Source: Dictyobacter vulcani
GTDB lineage: Bacteria; Chloroflexota; Ktedonobacteria; Ktedonobacterales; Ktedonobacteraceae
Assembly (NCBI RefSeq): GCF_008974265.1
Contig: NZ_BKZW01000002.1
Location: 1,178,001-1,242,000, forward strand
DNA length: 64,000 bases
Reading direction: 5' to 3'
The translations under genes and the position numbers were made by a program. Below the pieces are notes generated by a model. That model searched no databases. It was not told where the DNA came from and saw only the letters and a list, made by a program, of their open reading frames with translations. Below, in pieces: positions 24,916 through 34,468 of this stretch (its first letter is position 1; every line of letters begins with the position of its first letter).

Positions 24916-25752
24916 CTATAAATCGACGCGCAAAATGCGTGTATAAATCAAGGACAAGATTGCGCCTGCTGCGATGATCAGGAGTGCAATGGCGCTACCG
25001 TAGCCAATCTGATAGAACTGGAAGGCCTGACGGTATTGATAGATCGTCATCAATTCTGTGTTGACATTGCTCCCAGCCGTTAAGACATACACCAGAGTAA
25101 AGTCGGAAAGGGTGGCCAGCGTAATCAGGAGCAGATCAGTCCCGATGGCTCCTCTGATCAGTGGCAGGATAATATAGCGTAAGCTGGCCCAGATATTTGC
25201 ACCATCAATCGAGGAAGCTTCCAGTAGTTCTTGTGGAATACTTTCCAGTGCTGAGGCATACAGCAACATCGAAAAAGCCGTACCGCGCCAGATGTTGGCG
25301 ATTACAACCATGGTCATCGGCGCTTCCTGCAGCCAGGCATGCCTGGGAAGACCAAATGTGGAAAAGATCGTATTCAGCAGTCCAGGATCCAGCACACTCT
25401 GTGGACCCCCGGCCAGGAAGGCGCTCCAGACAAAGCCTGCCACAACATCAGGAATCACCCAGGCCGCCACAATAATCGCGCCCAGAATCGATTTAAAAAC
25501 TATATTGCGGCGCCGCATTAATAATGCCAGCAATAGGCCCAGTCCTGCCTGTCCGATCAAAGCTGAAAACACCAGATATGTCAGCGAGACACGCAATGAA
25601 TTCAGGAACTCGCCATCGCGAAAGATGTGAACGAAATTGTCAAACCCAACAAACTGCGGAGTGTCAGCTCCCACCCCGGTTAATGCCATATTGGTAAACG
25701 AAACATAGATCGACCAGATGGCAGGACCCAGCATAAAAACTGCAATCACCAA
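24916..25752 (-). CDS. Sugar ABC transporter permease, MalF type, main part (frameshifted)
   Basis: Membrane segments and the EAA loop (LLEASSIDGANIWASLRYIIL) of a CUT1 permease, with FVGFDNFVHIFRDGEFLNSL near the N-terminus. The correct start lies in the next entry: one extra A in the run of six A at 25751-25756 joins MAPAFF to VIAVFMLGPAIWSIYVSF. Full length is then about 317 residues. Confidence 0.9.
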   Translation of the reverse strand: MVIAVFMLGPAIWSIYVSFTNMALTGVGADTPQFVGFDNFVHIFRDGEFLNSLRVSLTYLVFSALIGQAGLGLLLALLMRRRNIVFKSILGAIIVAAWVIPDVVAGFVWSAFLAGGPQSVLDPGLLNTIFSTFGLPRHAWLQEAPMTMVVIANIWRGTAFSMLLYASALESIPQELLEASSIDGANIWASLRYIILPLIRGAIGTDLLLITLATLSDFTLVYVLTAGSNVNTELMTIYQYRQAFQFYQIGYGSAIALLIIAAGAILSLIYTRILRVDL

Positions 25753-25867
25753 AAAATGCTGGCGCCATAAATAGTAGACTGATGCGCAACTGTTTATTGC
25801 GCTTTCTCTTCACCGTACGCGTCGATAGCTCCACGGCCTGCGTACGTGTCTGGGTATCCACCTGCAT
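25664..25867 (-). CDS. Sugar ABC transporter permease, MalF type, N-terminal part (frameshifted)
   Basis: Supplies the true N-terminus (MQVDTQTRTQAVELSTRTVK, then a basic stretch and ISLLFMAPAFF, the start of TM1). After that the frame is wrong. ATG follows AGGAGAAGGTGC. Confidence 0.75.
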   Translation of the reverse strand: MQVDTQTRTQAVELSTRTVKRKRNKQLRISLLFMAPAFFGDCSFYAGSCHLVDLCFVYQYGINRGGS

Positions 25868-25906
25868 GCACCTTCTCCTGCGCGAAACTTAAAGCTTTGA
25901 ACTATG

Positions 25907-25949
25907 GGGAAACGATGAGCCATGATCAGCATGGCCCATCGTTTCTCCC
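25907..25949. terminator. Hairpin between binding protein and permease genes
   Basis: GGGGAAACGATGaGCCATG and its near-perfect complement form a stem of about 18 bp with a 4-base loop, in the 100-base gap between the binding-protein stop and the permease start. Such stems commonly stabilise the upstream message or stop part of transcription, so that more binding protein than permease is made. Confidence 0.6.
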
Positions 25950-25970
25950 TTCAAGAATTCAGGATTACCG

Positions 25971-27344
25971 TCACGGATGCTTCTCTGTTTTGTCCGAGCC
26001 GGCAATCGATTCCACCGATTGTGAGAAGGCCGACATCGCATCATCCGCCGATTTGCCATTCATGACCTGCTGCATCGCCGAGTCAATCTGGACAGAAATC
26101 TTTGGATACGCTGGAAAACCGGGCCGGAACTGGGTGAAGTCCACCAGCTGGGTGAAGAATGGGAAATTCGGCAGCGCGCTGTATTCAGGCAGGCTGACGA
26201 TATCTTTACGTGGAGCGATACCGTTGGTCTGAATATCATATTTGCCTAGCAGATCTTTCGCGAAGGCGTTTTTGATCACCTCAAATGCCTGATCCTTGTG
26301 GGGAGAGCGGGCAGCGATCGAGTAGGCCCAACCACCGGAAAGGGTGACATACTTGGGATCCTCACCATTCTGGGTTGGCATCTTTGCCAGTCCCATGGTG
26401 TCCTTCCACTGTGGCCATGGTGTTGAGCCATTCGGCTCCCAGGTGCCGCCCATCCATGAACCATCGATATCAATGGCCAGTTTACCCTGTGGTATGAGCT
26501 GCTGAGAGACTGTATTACCAGCGGTCGTGCTCAGCGCGATATCGTTGGTTGGTCCAAGGAGTGCGGATGGATTATAGACCTCTTTGACAAAATTCAAGGC
26601 ATCCTTGAAGCCTTTGCTGGAAGAGACCCATTTGCTATTCTGATAATTGTAGAGGGTGTCTTTGGTTCCGTAGAGCAGCATCTCGAAGCCCTGCATCGTC
26701 GAAGCCTCGTCCATCGGGACACCAGAATACAGGTTCATCGGGATAACGCCTGGCACCTTGTTCTTGATGGTGTGAGCGGCACTCAAGATCTCGGCCCAGG
26801 ACTTAGGTTGCCAATCGGTGGGCAGGCCAGCTTTTTTGAAGATATCCTTGTTGAACCAGATCGCGCGCACGTCTGTGCCATCCATGACACCATAGTTTTT
26901 GCTATTAAACGTGGTGATCTTCTGCATGCTATCAAACCACTGCGCCTTATAATCCGGCCATTTGTCCAGATAGGAGTCCATAGGTGCCAGGTAGCCGGCT
27001 GTGACGTCCGAACCAACCAGGAAACTGTCCTCACGCACCACATCAGGTGGATTATTTGAGCGCAGCATCAGATCGAGTTTAGTATAATAGCTGCCTTCGT
27101 CGGCAATAATCGGCATCAATTTAACTTTAATATTGGGGTTGGCAGCTTCGATCTTGGTTTTGGCGCTCTTCCACCACTCTTCTTCGTGGTAGGGCGGGGG
27201 GCCAAATTGCTGATAGGCGACCGTGATGGTCACGGGTCCTTTGCCATTCGTGGAGGTATCGCCGCAGGCCTGGAGTAGAGGTACCAGGCAGAAGAGCAGG
27301 GCGATAAATGAAAATAAGCGTGTGGATCGCGTTGGTTTTTTCAC
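25971..27344 (-). CDS. Extracellular sugar-binding lipoprotein of an ABC transporter
   Basis: 457 residues from a GTG at 27344, preceded by AAAGGAGTGCCTC; the frame opens 30 codons earlier without a binding site. The signal sequence ends in the lipobox LLQAC. The body is a family 1 solute-binding protein: VTITVAYQQFGPPPYHEEEW, NPPDVVREDSFLVGSDVTAG, LAIDIDGSWMGGTWEPNG and SIAARSPHKDQAFEVIKNAF. It captures a sugar or oligosaccharide for the two permeases downstream. The divergent GntR/LacI-type regulator at 28364 is the likely controller. Confidence 0.92.
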   Translation of the reverse strand: MKKPTRSTRLFSFIALLFCLVPLLQACGDTSTNGKGPVTITVAYQQFGPPPYHEEEWWKSAKTKIEAANPNIKVKLMPIIADEGSYYTKLDLMLRSNNPPDVVREDSFLVGSDVTAGYLAPMDSYLDKWPDYKAQWFDSMQKITTFNSKNYGVMDGTDVRAIWFNKDIFKKAGLPTDWQPKSWAEILSAAHTIKNKVPGVIPMNLYSGVPMDEASTMQGFEMLLYGTKDTLYNYQNSKWVSSSKGFKDALNFVKEVYNPSALLGPTNDIALSTTAGNTVSQQLIPQGKLAIDIDGSWMGGTWEPNGSTPWPQWKDTMGLAKMPTQNGEDPKYVTLSGGWAYSIAARSPHKDQAFEVIKNAFAKDLLGKYDIQTNGIAPRKDIVSLPEYSALPNFPFFTQLVDFTQFRPGFPAYPKISVQIDSAMQQVMNGKSADDAMSAFSQSVESIAGSDKTEKHP

Positions 27345-27494
27345 GAGGCACTCCTTTGCTTCGGGATAAATGATCAAGTACGACAATGTTCCTGATAAGT
27401 ACGCGAATAAATGCATGGAGACGCACCGCCGCAAATTCTAGCAGTGCTGAATAGCTATGTGTGTGAGGATGGCGGCTCCTTTCGTGTTGACAAC

Positions 27495-27719
27495 TTAACT
27501 TTCGACGATGATCAAGATATCAAATTGACCATCAGTGAGAGCGACAGGCTGTCGCGATCTATTCAGATGTCCGGCAGGGAGTGACGGACAGGAAAAATTT
27601 CCACGCATATGATCGACACCAGGAGTGGTGGTTGGCTCGTCCGATTGGATGATCAGCGAGCAGGAGAGGGTCGCAAGCAGTGAGAGATCCCAGTACTGGT
27701 TGCCTGCAGTAATTCTCAC
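27495..27719 (-). CDS. Lipoprotein, C-terminal part (frameshifted)
   Basis: Continuation of the lipoprotein at 27716-28057. Adding one base to the run of six C at 27722-27727 joins NRSNGG to DVRITAGNQYWDLSLLATLS, a plausible beta-sandwich end. It would end with FDILIIVES at 27495. Confidence 0.5.
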   Translation of the reverse strand: MRITAGNQYWDLSLLATLSCSLIIQSDEPTTTPGVDHMRGNFSCPSLPAGHLNRSRQPVALTDGQFDILIIVES

Positions 27720-28057
27720 ATCCCCCCATTCGATCGATTGGTGAGCGTATAGCTTCCGGGTCCGCTATAGCCATAGAAGACAATGATTAAAGAGCGTGTT
27801 GTATCCACAATATTGATTGTGAACTCTTTATGTCCATGGCGCAGTTTAGAAATAGTCGCCGTCGACTGTAACTGATAATGTTGCTGTAGCGCCCCCGTCA
27901 GAGAAAAGTCTGTCATGGATGCCTGGTTATGCCTTACTGCCATCGCGGTCGGTGAAATTGGATGGCTCGCTGCCTGACTATCCATACTCTGTGAGCAGGA
28001 CGTGAGCAGAAGTGTAAGTAAGATCAGACCAAAGCAGAGATAGCATCTTTTCAGCAT
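27716..28057 (-). CDS. Predicted lipoprotein, N-terminal part (frameshifted)
   Basis: From the ATG at 28057 (after GGAGCAGCCCGG) the signal LCFGLILLTLLLTSC has a lipobox LTSC. The domain that follows is Ser/Gln/His rich and beta-like (KEFTINIVDTTRSLIIVFYG). With its continuation the product is about 187 residues. It lies between the ABC operon and its regulator; role unknown. Confidence 0.6.
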   Translation of the reverse strand: MLKRCYLCFGLILLTLLLTSCSQSMDSQAASHPISPTAMAVRHNQASMTDFSLTGALQQHYQLQSTATISKLRHGHKEFTINIVDTTRSLIIVFYGYSGPGSYTLTNRSNGGM

Positions 28058-28121
28058 CCGGGCTGCTCCATTCAATAGACATCGCTGTCGATTGATATAC
28101 ATTAGCTTATAGATGAGATAG

Positions 28122-28133
28122 TACACTAGTGTA
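28122..28133. promoter_or_regulatory. Putative operator palindrome TACACTAGTGTA
   Basis: A perfect 12-bp palindrome in the gap between the lipoprotein and the divergent GntR/LacI-type regulator, in AT-rich promoter-like sequence. A related AT-rich string (ACACTATAGTATAT) lies near 28293. Candidate site for the regulator. Confidence 0.4.
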
Positions 28134-28363
28134 TATCGATATGTCAAGGATAAAAAGGAGCAAATTCTGATACATTACTTAATCATAGCATGAAGCATGC
28201 TTTCTCCAGCTTAAAAGCCTGCCCCTCATCAGCACATACCCCTGGTAATCACATAGCTGATCGGTAATATCTCTATATTGACTCTTCTACACACTATAGT
28301 ATATACTCTGAACAATAGCAGTAAGGAAGAGCTAGATTTTCATTATTGGCAAGGAAAAACTCT

Positions 28364-29668
28364 TTGAGTACAGCGCAAGATCAAGAGCCACTACTACCCT
28401 TGTATCGCCGAATTGCTCAAAGTATCCAGCAGGATATCGTGCAACGGAAGCTTGTTGCGCATACCAAAATATCCTCTGAAGTAGAGCTGGCCAGGCAGTT
28501 TGGCGTCAGTCATGGGACCATCACCAAGGCGTTAGAGTCGCTTGTCCATGCAGGCGTGCTGTATCGCCAGCGACCGAGGGGCACCTTTGTGGCTGAGGCC
28601 TCTGAAGCATACACTCCAACCTCTGTCAGTAGCCAACCTGACATTGATAAAAAAGAACCTGAGTCGCCAGCCCCGGCATTTTACATGCCCAGACATACCT
28701 CGTTTGTGGGTATCGTCATCCCCCATCTCGGTACAGATTTTCTGGATGGTATCGTCCTGGGTGTAGAATCCATGACACGCTCCTTTGGCTATGGTCTGAG
28801 TTTTGCTTATTCAGAGGACGATGGAGGATTGGAACGCTATCAGATCGAGCAATTTTTGCGCCAGGGTGTGGCTGGTATGATTATTTATCCATGTGATCAT
28901 TATGTGCAGAAACGTGATGGACGCTATGTGTCAGTGCCCCCGGATCAAGAGCGGATCGCCCTGCTGCGCAGTATCCAGCAACAGGGCATTCCCTTCGTGC
29001 TGCAGGATCGTTATGTTCCTGAGATCGAGTCCAGTTATGTGATCTCAGACGATTTTACCGCTGGCTATGCCGCAACTCAACACTTAATCAAGCTGGGACA
29101 TCAAAGAATTGGCTTTGTGATGATTGATTATTTGTTGACCAGCAGTGGAGAGCGCTACGAGGGCTATCTTCAATGTTTGCGGGACCACCACTTGCCTGTA
29201 GATGAAGCGCTGATGATATCCACATTGAAGCACGCCTATCCATCTGTGTATAATCAATATGCCATGGTCGAGCCATGTTGTCCGGCTGACATACAGCGCC
29301 TGCTAACCTATCTGCAGCAGCCTGAGCGGCCGACTGCCGTGGTAACGATGAATGATTATCTGGCTGTGCAGGTATTGTATGCCGCCGAGCAACTTGCTAT
29401 ACGTATTCCTGAGGATCTGGCGCTGGTATGTAGCGGTGGCAGTAGTCGGATTGGTGGCATGTTGCGTGTTCCCCTGACAACAATCGTGCAACCTGTCAAC
29501 GAAGTTGGTCAGCAGAGTGCCTATATCTTGCACAACCTGATCTCACGGCGCTTCACCACTCAGCGGCAAATCAAACTTCCCATCAGCCTGCTCATCCGAA
29601 AAAGCTGTGGAGCGACCACGACCACAACATCGATCGCCAAAACCTTGCCATATTCCCTGGACCATTAA
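28364..29668 (+). CDS. GntR-type regulator with LacI-type sugar-binding domain (AraR-like)
   Basis: About 434 residues. An N-terminal GntR winged helix (LPLYRRIAQSIQQDIVQRKL, ELARQFGVSHGTITKALESL) is followed by a periplasmic-binding-protein-like effector domain of the LacI/AraR kind (TSFVGIVIPHLGTDFLDGIV, TAGYAATQHLIKLGHQRIGF, TAVVTMNDYLAVQVL). It should bind a sugar and control the divergent ABC transporter. The frame opens at a TTG at 28346, but the TTG at 28364 is 8 bases after AAGGA and is preferred. Confidence 0.88.
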   Translation: MSTAQDQEPLLPLYRRIAQSIQQDIVQRKLVAHTKISSEVELARQFGVSHGTITKALESLVHAGVLYRQRPRGTFVAEASEAYTPTSVSSQPDIDKKEPESPAPAFYMPRHTSFVGIVIPHLGTDFLDGIVLGVESMTRSFGYGLSFAYSEDDGGLERYQIEQFLRQGVAGMIIYPCDHYVQKRDGRYVSVPPDQERIALLRSIQQQGIPFVLQDRYVPEIESSYVISDDFTAGYAATQHLIKLGHQRIGFVMIDYLLTSSGERYEGYLQCLRDHHLPVDEALMISTLKHAYPSVYNQYAMVEPCCPADIQRLLTYLQQPERPTAVVTMNDYLAVQVLYAAEQLAIRIPEDLALVCSGGSSRIGGMLRVPLTTIVQPVNEVGQQSAYILHNLISRRFTTQRQIKLPISLLIRKSCGATTTTTSIAKTLPYSLDH

Positions 29669-30450
29669 GCTGCCTGGATGGTCTCCTGGAGCAGTCTGGT
29701 AAAGCTATCGAGCGTGCTGCGACCAACCGGGCGTCCCAGGCGTTCTCCCTGATAGAGGGCCTGGACCTGCTGGATCAAGCCACGATATTCTTCAGGGAGC
29801 TGGGTGAGTCCCCAGATGGCTGCGTCGCGTTTAGAGAGTTGGCTACCACTGCGCAGATAGGCCAGTGCGCGGCAGCCGTTCAAGACAAAGGCGATGGGGT
29901 CGCGCAGGCTATTCTGCAGCGCAACGTGCATTTCCTGTATCAAGGCGGTCCGGTAGGTGCTGGCGGTTGGTTGTGGAATGGCCTCGGCAATCGGTTGCCC
30001 ATAGAGGCAGATGCCATAGTCATGCAGGGCTTGAAATATGAGAACCTGTTGTGAAGTGCTGAGACTGGCGGAGCTATCCAGGAGCTGCCAGTTGTTGCTG
30101 CGCCGGGCCAGCTGATACTCCTCGCGGACTTTTTCATGATAGTGAAGATCAATCGGCCATGGTGCCTGCGTGTCCTGTTTAATGGCAAAGATACAATCAA
30201 GCGGTGCTGGCACACGTGACATACGCAGGAGCAACTCGACCAGCTTGTGTCTGACATCATCCTCCAGTTGATGGGCCGTCACAATCAGTAGATTGATATT
30301 GCTGCGCTCAGGATTAAAGCCACCGGCGGCCAATGAGCCATGCAGATAGATGCCGAGCAGATTATCGCCCAGCAGGCGTGGAAATTCGGTCAGAAGCGTA
30401 TTCACTTCAGCTTTTATAACTTTGGAACAATTTGTCCAATTATAATCCAT
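29665..30450 (-). CDS. AadA-like nucleotidyltransferase-fold protein with altered active site
   Basis: 261 residues laid out like ANT(3'')/AadA: an N-terminal nucleotidyltransferase domain (LLGIYLHGSLAAGGFNPERS) and a DUF4111-type helical C-terminal domain (DPIAFVLNGCRALAYLRSG, SKRDAAIWGLTQLPEEY). In active enzymes the motif is GS-x9-SDxD; here it reads GSLAAGGFNPERSNINLLI, so both catalytic Asp are Asn. It may be inactive or binding-only. It overlaps the 3' end of the regulator by 4 bases, converging. Confidence 0.75.
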   Translation of the reverse strand: MDYNWTNCSKVIKAEVNTLLTEFPRLLGDNLLGIYLHGSLAAGGFNPERSNINLLIVTAHQLEDDVRHKLVELLLRMSRVPAPLDCIFAIKQDTQAPWPIDLHYHEKVREEYQLARRSNNWQLLDSSASLSTSQQVLIFQALHDYGICLYGQPIAEAIPQPTASTYRTALIQEMHVALQNSLRDPIAFVLNGCRALAYLRSGSQLSKRDAAIWGLTQLPEEYRGLIQQVQALYQGERLGRPVGRSTLDSFTRLLQETIQAA

Positions 30451-30529
30451 TTTCTCTCCCTGGTTATTCTTCTATTAATCTCCTCATTGTATGTGATGAA
30501 GTGAACCAGGGCAAGTCTCATGTCTGGCC

Positions 30530-30769
30530 TCAGTCAGTGGAAACGAGCGCTTGCCTGGATGCCTGAGCAGGCGTCTCCTCCAGGTCTAATGCATAGGTTT
30601 TGGCAAAAAAAGTCCCTTTCCAGATGCGTGCACATGCAAGGGTACAGCCAACCTGACGAGCCAGTTCCTGTGGATCGAGCTCGGGATTTTCACGGAGGAG
30701 CGCATGCAGGCGTTGTTTGGCGTTCAACCTGGTTGGTTGCCAGCGTGTGGGATACCTGTTTTGTAGCAT
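30530..30769 (-). CDS. Small protein with helix-turn-helix-like segment
   Basis: 79 residues from an ATG at 30769 after GGAGAATATTAC; the longer frame has no site. NPELDPQELARQVGCTLACA looks like a helix-turn-helix. Basic N-terminus, acidic C-terminus. Family not recognised. Confidence 0.45.
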   Translation of the reverse strand: MLQNRYPTRWQPTRLNAKQRLHALLRENPELDPQELARQVGCTLACARIWKGTFFAKTYALDLEETPAQASRQALVSTD

Positions 30770-31017
30770 GTAATATTCTCCTGAAGCGATATTGCCTGTA
30801 TATTGGCATATTCGCATGAAAATAGCAAGAGGAGAAGCATGGGCATAGCTGCTAACAGATGCATCCATACTAAAGTACAAGCTTTTTGAGGATTTGACTG
30901 ACGCTTGAGTACAGGGGGACATTGAAAAAGAGCAGGTTCCCAGTGTCCCTGTGGCGGCAGGTACACGGCCGAACTTGCTCGCCGCGTACCTGCACAAGCC
31001 ATGGTCTCGCCTGGGTT

Positions 31018-32295
31018 TTAGATTGAGGGACCTGACGATGAATCTGACGAGGATGAGTATAGTGATATATGTGAGATTGCCACTTTAGCATCTGTGCTGG
31101 TGTCGGCTCCATTCTGGAACATCAGATTAACCGCACCTGTGGTATAGGGAGGTGTAGAGGTGTTATCATCGCAGCTTGTTACCTGAGCATCATTGACATA
31201 CAAGGTCATGGTGTTGCCTTTGACGATCAAGCTTACTCTGGTTGGCTGACCCGGGGCGCTTTTTGTGTCTAACAGACCAGAAGCCAGACTAATGGTCGCA
31301 CTTGTCACATCTGGTGCATGGTTTGCTGGTGGCGCAACCACTTTCTTAATCATATATTGGCCGGTTGTAGCGGAAATCTTCAATTCATAGCTACGCAGAC
31401 CGTCTGCACCGGGAACATTCTGACGGCGGAATATGATACCAGTGTAGCTTGGATGATCTGTTTGCAAGCTTGTATAGGTCATATCTAGCTGGAAGTCACC
31501 CAGCTGTTCAGCGCCAGGGACATGTTCCAGAAAGGTTTTACCGTTCATTTCAGACAGGATCAATTGATGTTTTTGGATCTCGGCTCCATAACCGTCGGAA
31601 TGAAACAGTTCCCATTTATTCGTATTATCCGCAAAATTATCCACCAGGACGGGTTTGCCAGCCGGGGTTGGTAGAGGTGTGGACTGTGCCTGATTGTTTG
31701 CAGTGGATGGTGTGGTCAGCTCCAGATGCTTATTCAGTGTAGTGCTTATGATAGCCAGAGCGCCACAGAGTATGACGAGTAGGGCCAGGCTCACGCCGAG
31801 CACCACAAAAAGGGTGGTATGCTTCTTTTTTTGAAGCGGAGGGTAACCAACCGGGATTGGCTGGCCATAGTTTTGCGGAGCCATATACGTTTGTGCGCCG
31901 CTTTGGGCAGGATTCATGGGAGAATAGGGGGAGCCCATATTCTGGCCAGGACCCATGGGTTGATAGGGCCGGGCTCCGGCAGGATAAAAGACCTGGTTAC
32001 TGACAGCTTGCCTTTCGCCTCGTAGTGGAGGTGTGACCGGGATACCATCTGCAGCAGGACGCATTTCTGGTCTTTGTTGCCAGGCTTCTTCCTGCGTCAT
32101 GGTGGACGTGGACACATCTGGCCGTGGCACAAACGCTGAGGCTGCCGACGGTCTGGCAGGCTGAACCATATGTGGTGAGGCTGCTTGAACGGATGGTGTC
32201 CCACAGTGGCCACAGAACTTTTGTCCCGGCTGAACCGATGTACCACATTGAGGACAAAGCTGCTCGTTCGTACTCAAATGAAATAACTCCTGCAT
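31018..32295 (-). CDS. Zinc-ribbon membrane-anchored protein with extracytoplasmic LamG-like domain
   Basis: 425 residues. An N-terminal zinc ribbon (CPQCGTSVQPGQKFCGHCG) is followed by a disordered Pro/Gln/Met-rich region (about 40-155), one membrane helix (TLFVVLGVSLALLVILCGAL) and an outer domain of about 220 residues (VLVDNFADNTNKWELFHSDG, YTGIIFRRQNVPG, VSLIVKGNTMTLYVNDAQV) resembling laminin-G/DUF1080 beta-sandwiches. This layout is common in Ktedonobacteria. Ligand unknown. Confidence 0.75.
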   Translation of the reverse strand: MQELFHLSTNEQLCPQCGTSVQPGQKFCGHCGTPSVQAASPHMVQPARPSAASAFVPRPDVSTSTMTQEEAWQQRPEMRPAADGIPVTPPLRGERQAVSNQVFYPAGARPYQPMGPGQNMGSPYSPMNPAQSGAQTYMAPQNYGQPIPVGYPPLQKKKHTTLFVVLGVSLALLVILCGALAIISTTLNKHLELTTPSTANNQAQSTPLPTPAGKPVLVDNFADNTNKWELFHSDGYGAEIQKHQLILSEMNGKTFLEHVPGAEQLGDFQLDMTYTSLQTDHPSYTGIIFRRQNVPGADGLRSYELKISATTGQYMIKKVVAPPANHAPDVTSATISLASGLLDTKSAPGQPTRVSLIVKGNTMTLYVNDAQVTSCDDNTSTPPYTTGAVNLMFQNGADTSTDAKVAISHISLYSSSSDSSSGPSI

Positions 32296-32568
32296 ATTTT
32301 CTGAGGGTATTATAAAAGCGTATTTTATAATTCCTTATGGATGGATATAATTCTACTAAAAAGAAATAGAGAACCCATGATGATTGTACCAGAGAAAGCT
32401 TAAAATTGGTAGGAAAAGTACTTTTCGTATATATGACAGGCGGCCTTTTTGTGCGTTTTTTCTCCATATATTCTGGCGGAAATAGATATTTTTTCTGGTT
32501 TCTGGTATTCTTTGGGCAATCATTTGAATGTTTTCTGTCTAGCTGATTGAGTGTGAAGGAAGGTAAGG

Positions 32569-32898
32569 ATGGCTATGAGTGGACGCAAACCAAGCACAGA
32601 TGCTGTTCAACAAGATGTTTTACGTAAACTTATGCAAACATTTGAGCGCTTACAGTCTTTGAAGGAGCATCCTGAGGGCGAACAGGCGCAGAAGAAGGTG
32701 CTGGACAATGTACTTCTGAATACCTTGATTGCTGTACACGACGTGTTGCCACCAGCGGTTAAGGCGCAGGTCGAACAAATTCTGGCGCTCCAGACCGAAC
32801 TGAGCAGTCCGTATCTTGGTCGTGCGAATACGATGACGCAACTTCATCAGCGCAATGGACAGCATTCAGATCTTCCCAGTTGGGCGCAACCAGAATAA
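32569..32898 (+). CDS. Small helical protein of unknown function
   Basis: 109 residues, start preceded by GAAGGAAGGTAAGG. Mostly alpha-helical (VLRKLMQTFERLQSLKEHPE, VKAQVEQILALQTELSS). No family recognised. Confidence 0.55.
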   Translation: MAMSGRKPSTDAVQQDVLRKLMQTFERLQSLKEHPEGEQAQKKVLDNVLLNTLIAVHDVLPPAVKAQVEQILALQTELSSPYLGRANTMTQLHQRNGQHSDLPSWAQPE

Positions 32899-33377
32899 GG
32901 TTGCCAGGGTGTCGATGTGCATTGTCTTATGAGGATTGTTGCCAGCGATAGAGCACGCTGAGGAAGGTAACGGGGAGCATGCCGCTTGCTCCCGCCCTGG
33001 CATTTTGAGCCATATTCTGCTTATTTTTATATACATATTCTACCACATATACTACGCTCTTTATGGATATCTTTTGCATCTAGTAAAAAAGTAATTATGT
33101 ATATTGCCCCATTTATGATTGGCTTATCATTGAGACCGCTCTCGCTGGCTTTTTCTTTAGCGTTGAGAGTCGGGTGAGGTAGGGTGCGCTTCTCTTTACC
33201 ATTGAGAGAGAGGCGAGTTACATCGTATCTCCTTTTAACGTATAGAGGTTGTTGATTATTCTTAAATGATCTGCTATGTAAGTAGTTTAAAACCCATGGT
33301 TGAGCAGGGTTATGCTACATTTATAGAGCTAGCTTGCATAGTGTGTTTTCCTTATATGGATGAAAGGGTAAGTATTC
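32899..33377 (+). other. Non-coding gap, no recognisable feature
   Basis: About 480 bases, mainly AT-rich after 33000. Short frames here lack ribosome binding sites. A degenerate GAGAG-rich repeat near 33130-33225 was seen, but no clear promoter or RNA could be assigned. Confidence 0.4.
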
Positions 33378-34421
33378 ATGCGGGCAACGGTCTATCATGG
33401 TAAGTGTGATGTACGAATTGATCAAGTTCCTGATCCTCAAATTAAAGAACCTGGTGATGCGATTGTGCGTGTAACTCATGCCTGTATTTGCGGCTCGGAT
33501 TTATGGCCTTATCGTGGTATGGATCAATATCAAGAAGGCTGGCGCCTGGGTCATGAGTTTATGGGTATGGTAGAAGAAGTGGGTAAGGATGTGCATACGA
33601 TCAAGCCAGGCGATCGGGTGATTTCTCCCTTTACCTATTCGGATGGAACCTGTGAATTTTGCCAGAAGGGTTTGTATACCTCTTGCTTGCATGGTAGCAT
33701 CTGGGGGGGAGCGGCGAACGATGGTGGGCAGGCTGAGGCGGTGCGGGTACCGATGGCAGATGGGACGCTGGTAAAGATTCCTGAGGAAGCATCCAATGAC
33801 GAGAAACTGCTCAAATCAATCCTTCCACTTACTGATGTGATGGGTACCGGTCATCATGCAGCCGTGTGTGCTGGAGTCACCCAGGGCGGAACAGTTGCCA
33901 TTATCGGCGATGGAGCGGTAGGCCTGTGTGGAGTTCTAGCTGCGAAGCGGCTGGGTGCTGAACGCATTATTGTACTCGGACATCAGCCGAAACGGCTGGC
34001 GATTGCGAAAAGCTTTGGGGCGACGGATATTGTTGAGGAACGTGATGCCGAGGCAATTGCCAGGGTACAGGACCTGACCAAAGGTGGTGCTCATGCGGTG
34101 CTGGAGTGCGTCGGAACGAAAGCGGCGATGGATATGGCGATTGATGTTGCTCGTCCTGGTGGTGGGGTTGGTTATGTTGGCGCTCCCCATGGCAGCGAAA
34201 ACTTGAAATTCTCCCGACTCTTCATGCAAAACATCTCTTTGCGCGGCGGCATCGCGCCAGTGCGAGCATATATACCTGATTTGCTTAAAGATGTTATTGC
34301 CGGCAAAATTGATCCATCTCCTGTACTGGATATGACGGTTGATCTGAATGGGGTTCCGTCTGGTTATGCTGCCATGGATAAACGTGAAGCGATTAAAGTT
34401 ATGGTGCAGCCACAAAAATAA
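33378..34421 (+). CDS. Zinc-dependent alcohol dehydrogenase (MDR superfamily)
   Basis: 347 residues. Catalytic-zinc residues lie in CICGSDLWPYRG and GHEFMGMVEEVG. The structural zinc loop is CEFCQKGLYTSC, three Cys as in the threonine dehydrogenase-like subgroup. The NAD(P) site is VAIIGDGAVGLCGVLAAKRLGA. It oxidises an alcohol or reduces a carbonyl with NAD(P); substrate unknown. ATG follows GAAAGGGTAAGTATTC. Confidence 0.9.
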   Translation: MRATVYHGKCDVRIDQVPDPQIKEPGDAIVRVTHACICGSDLWPYRGMDQYQEGWRLGHEFMGMVEEVGKDVHTIKPGDRVISPFTYSDGTCEFCQKGLYTSCLHGSIWGGAANDGGQAEAVRVPMADGTLVKIPEEASNDEKLLKSILPLTDVMGTGHHAAVCAGVTQGGTVAIIGDGAVGLCGVLAAKRLGAERIIVLGHQPKRLAIAKSFGATDIVEERDAEAIARVQDLTKGGAHAVLECVGTKAAMDMAIDVARPGGGVGYVGAPHGSENLKFSRLFMQNISLRGGIAPVRAYIPDLLKDVIAGKIDPSPVLDMTVDLNGVPSGYAAMDKREAIKVMVQPQK

Positions 34422-34468
34422 GCGGGTCGGCGCCATGTAAGCCTGGAGAAAAGGCTATGCGATAGATC

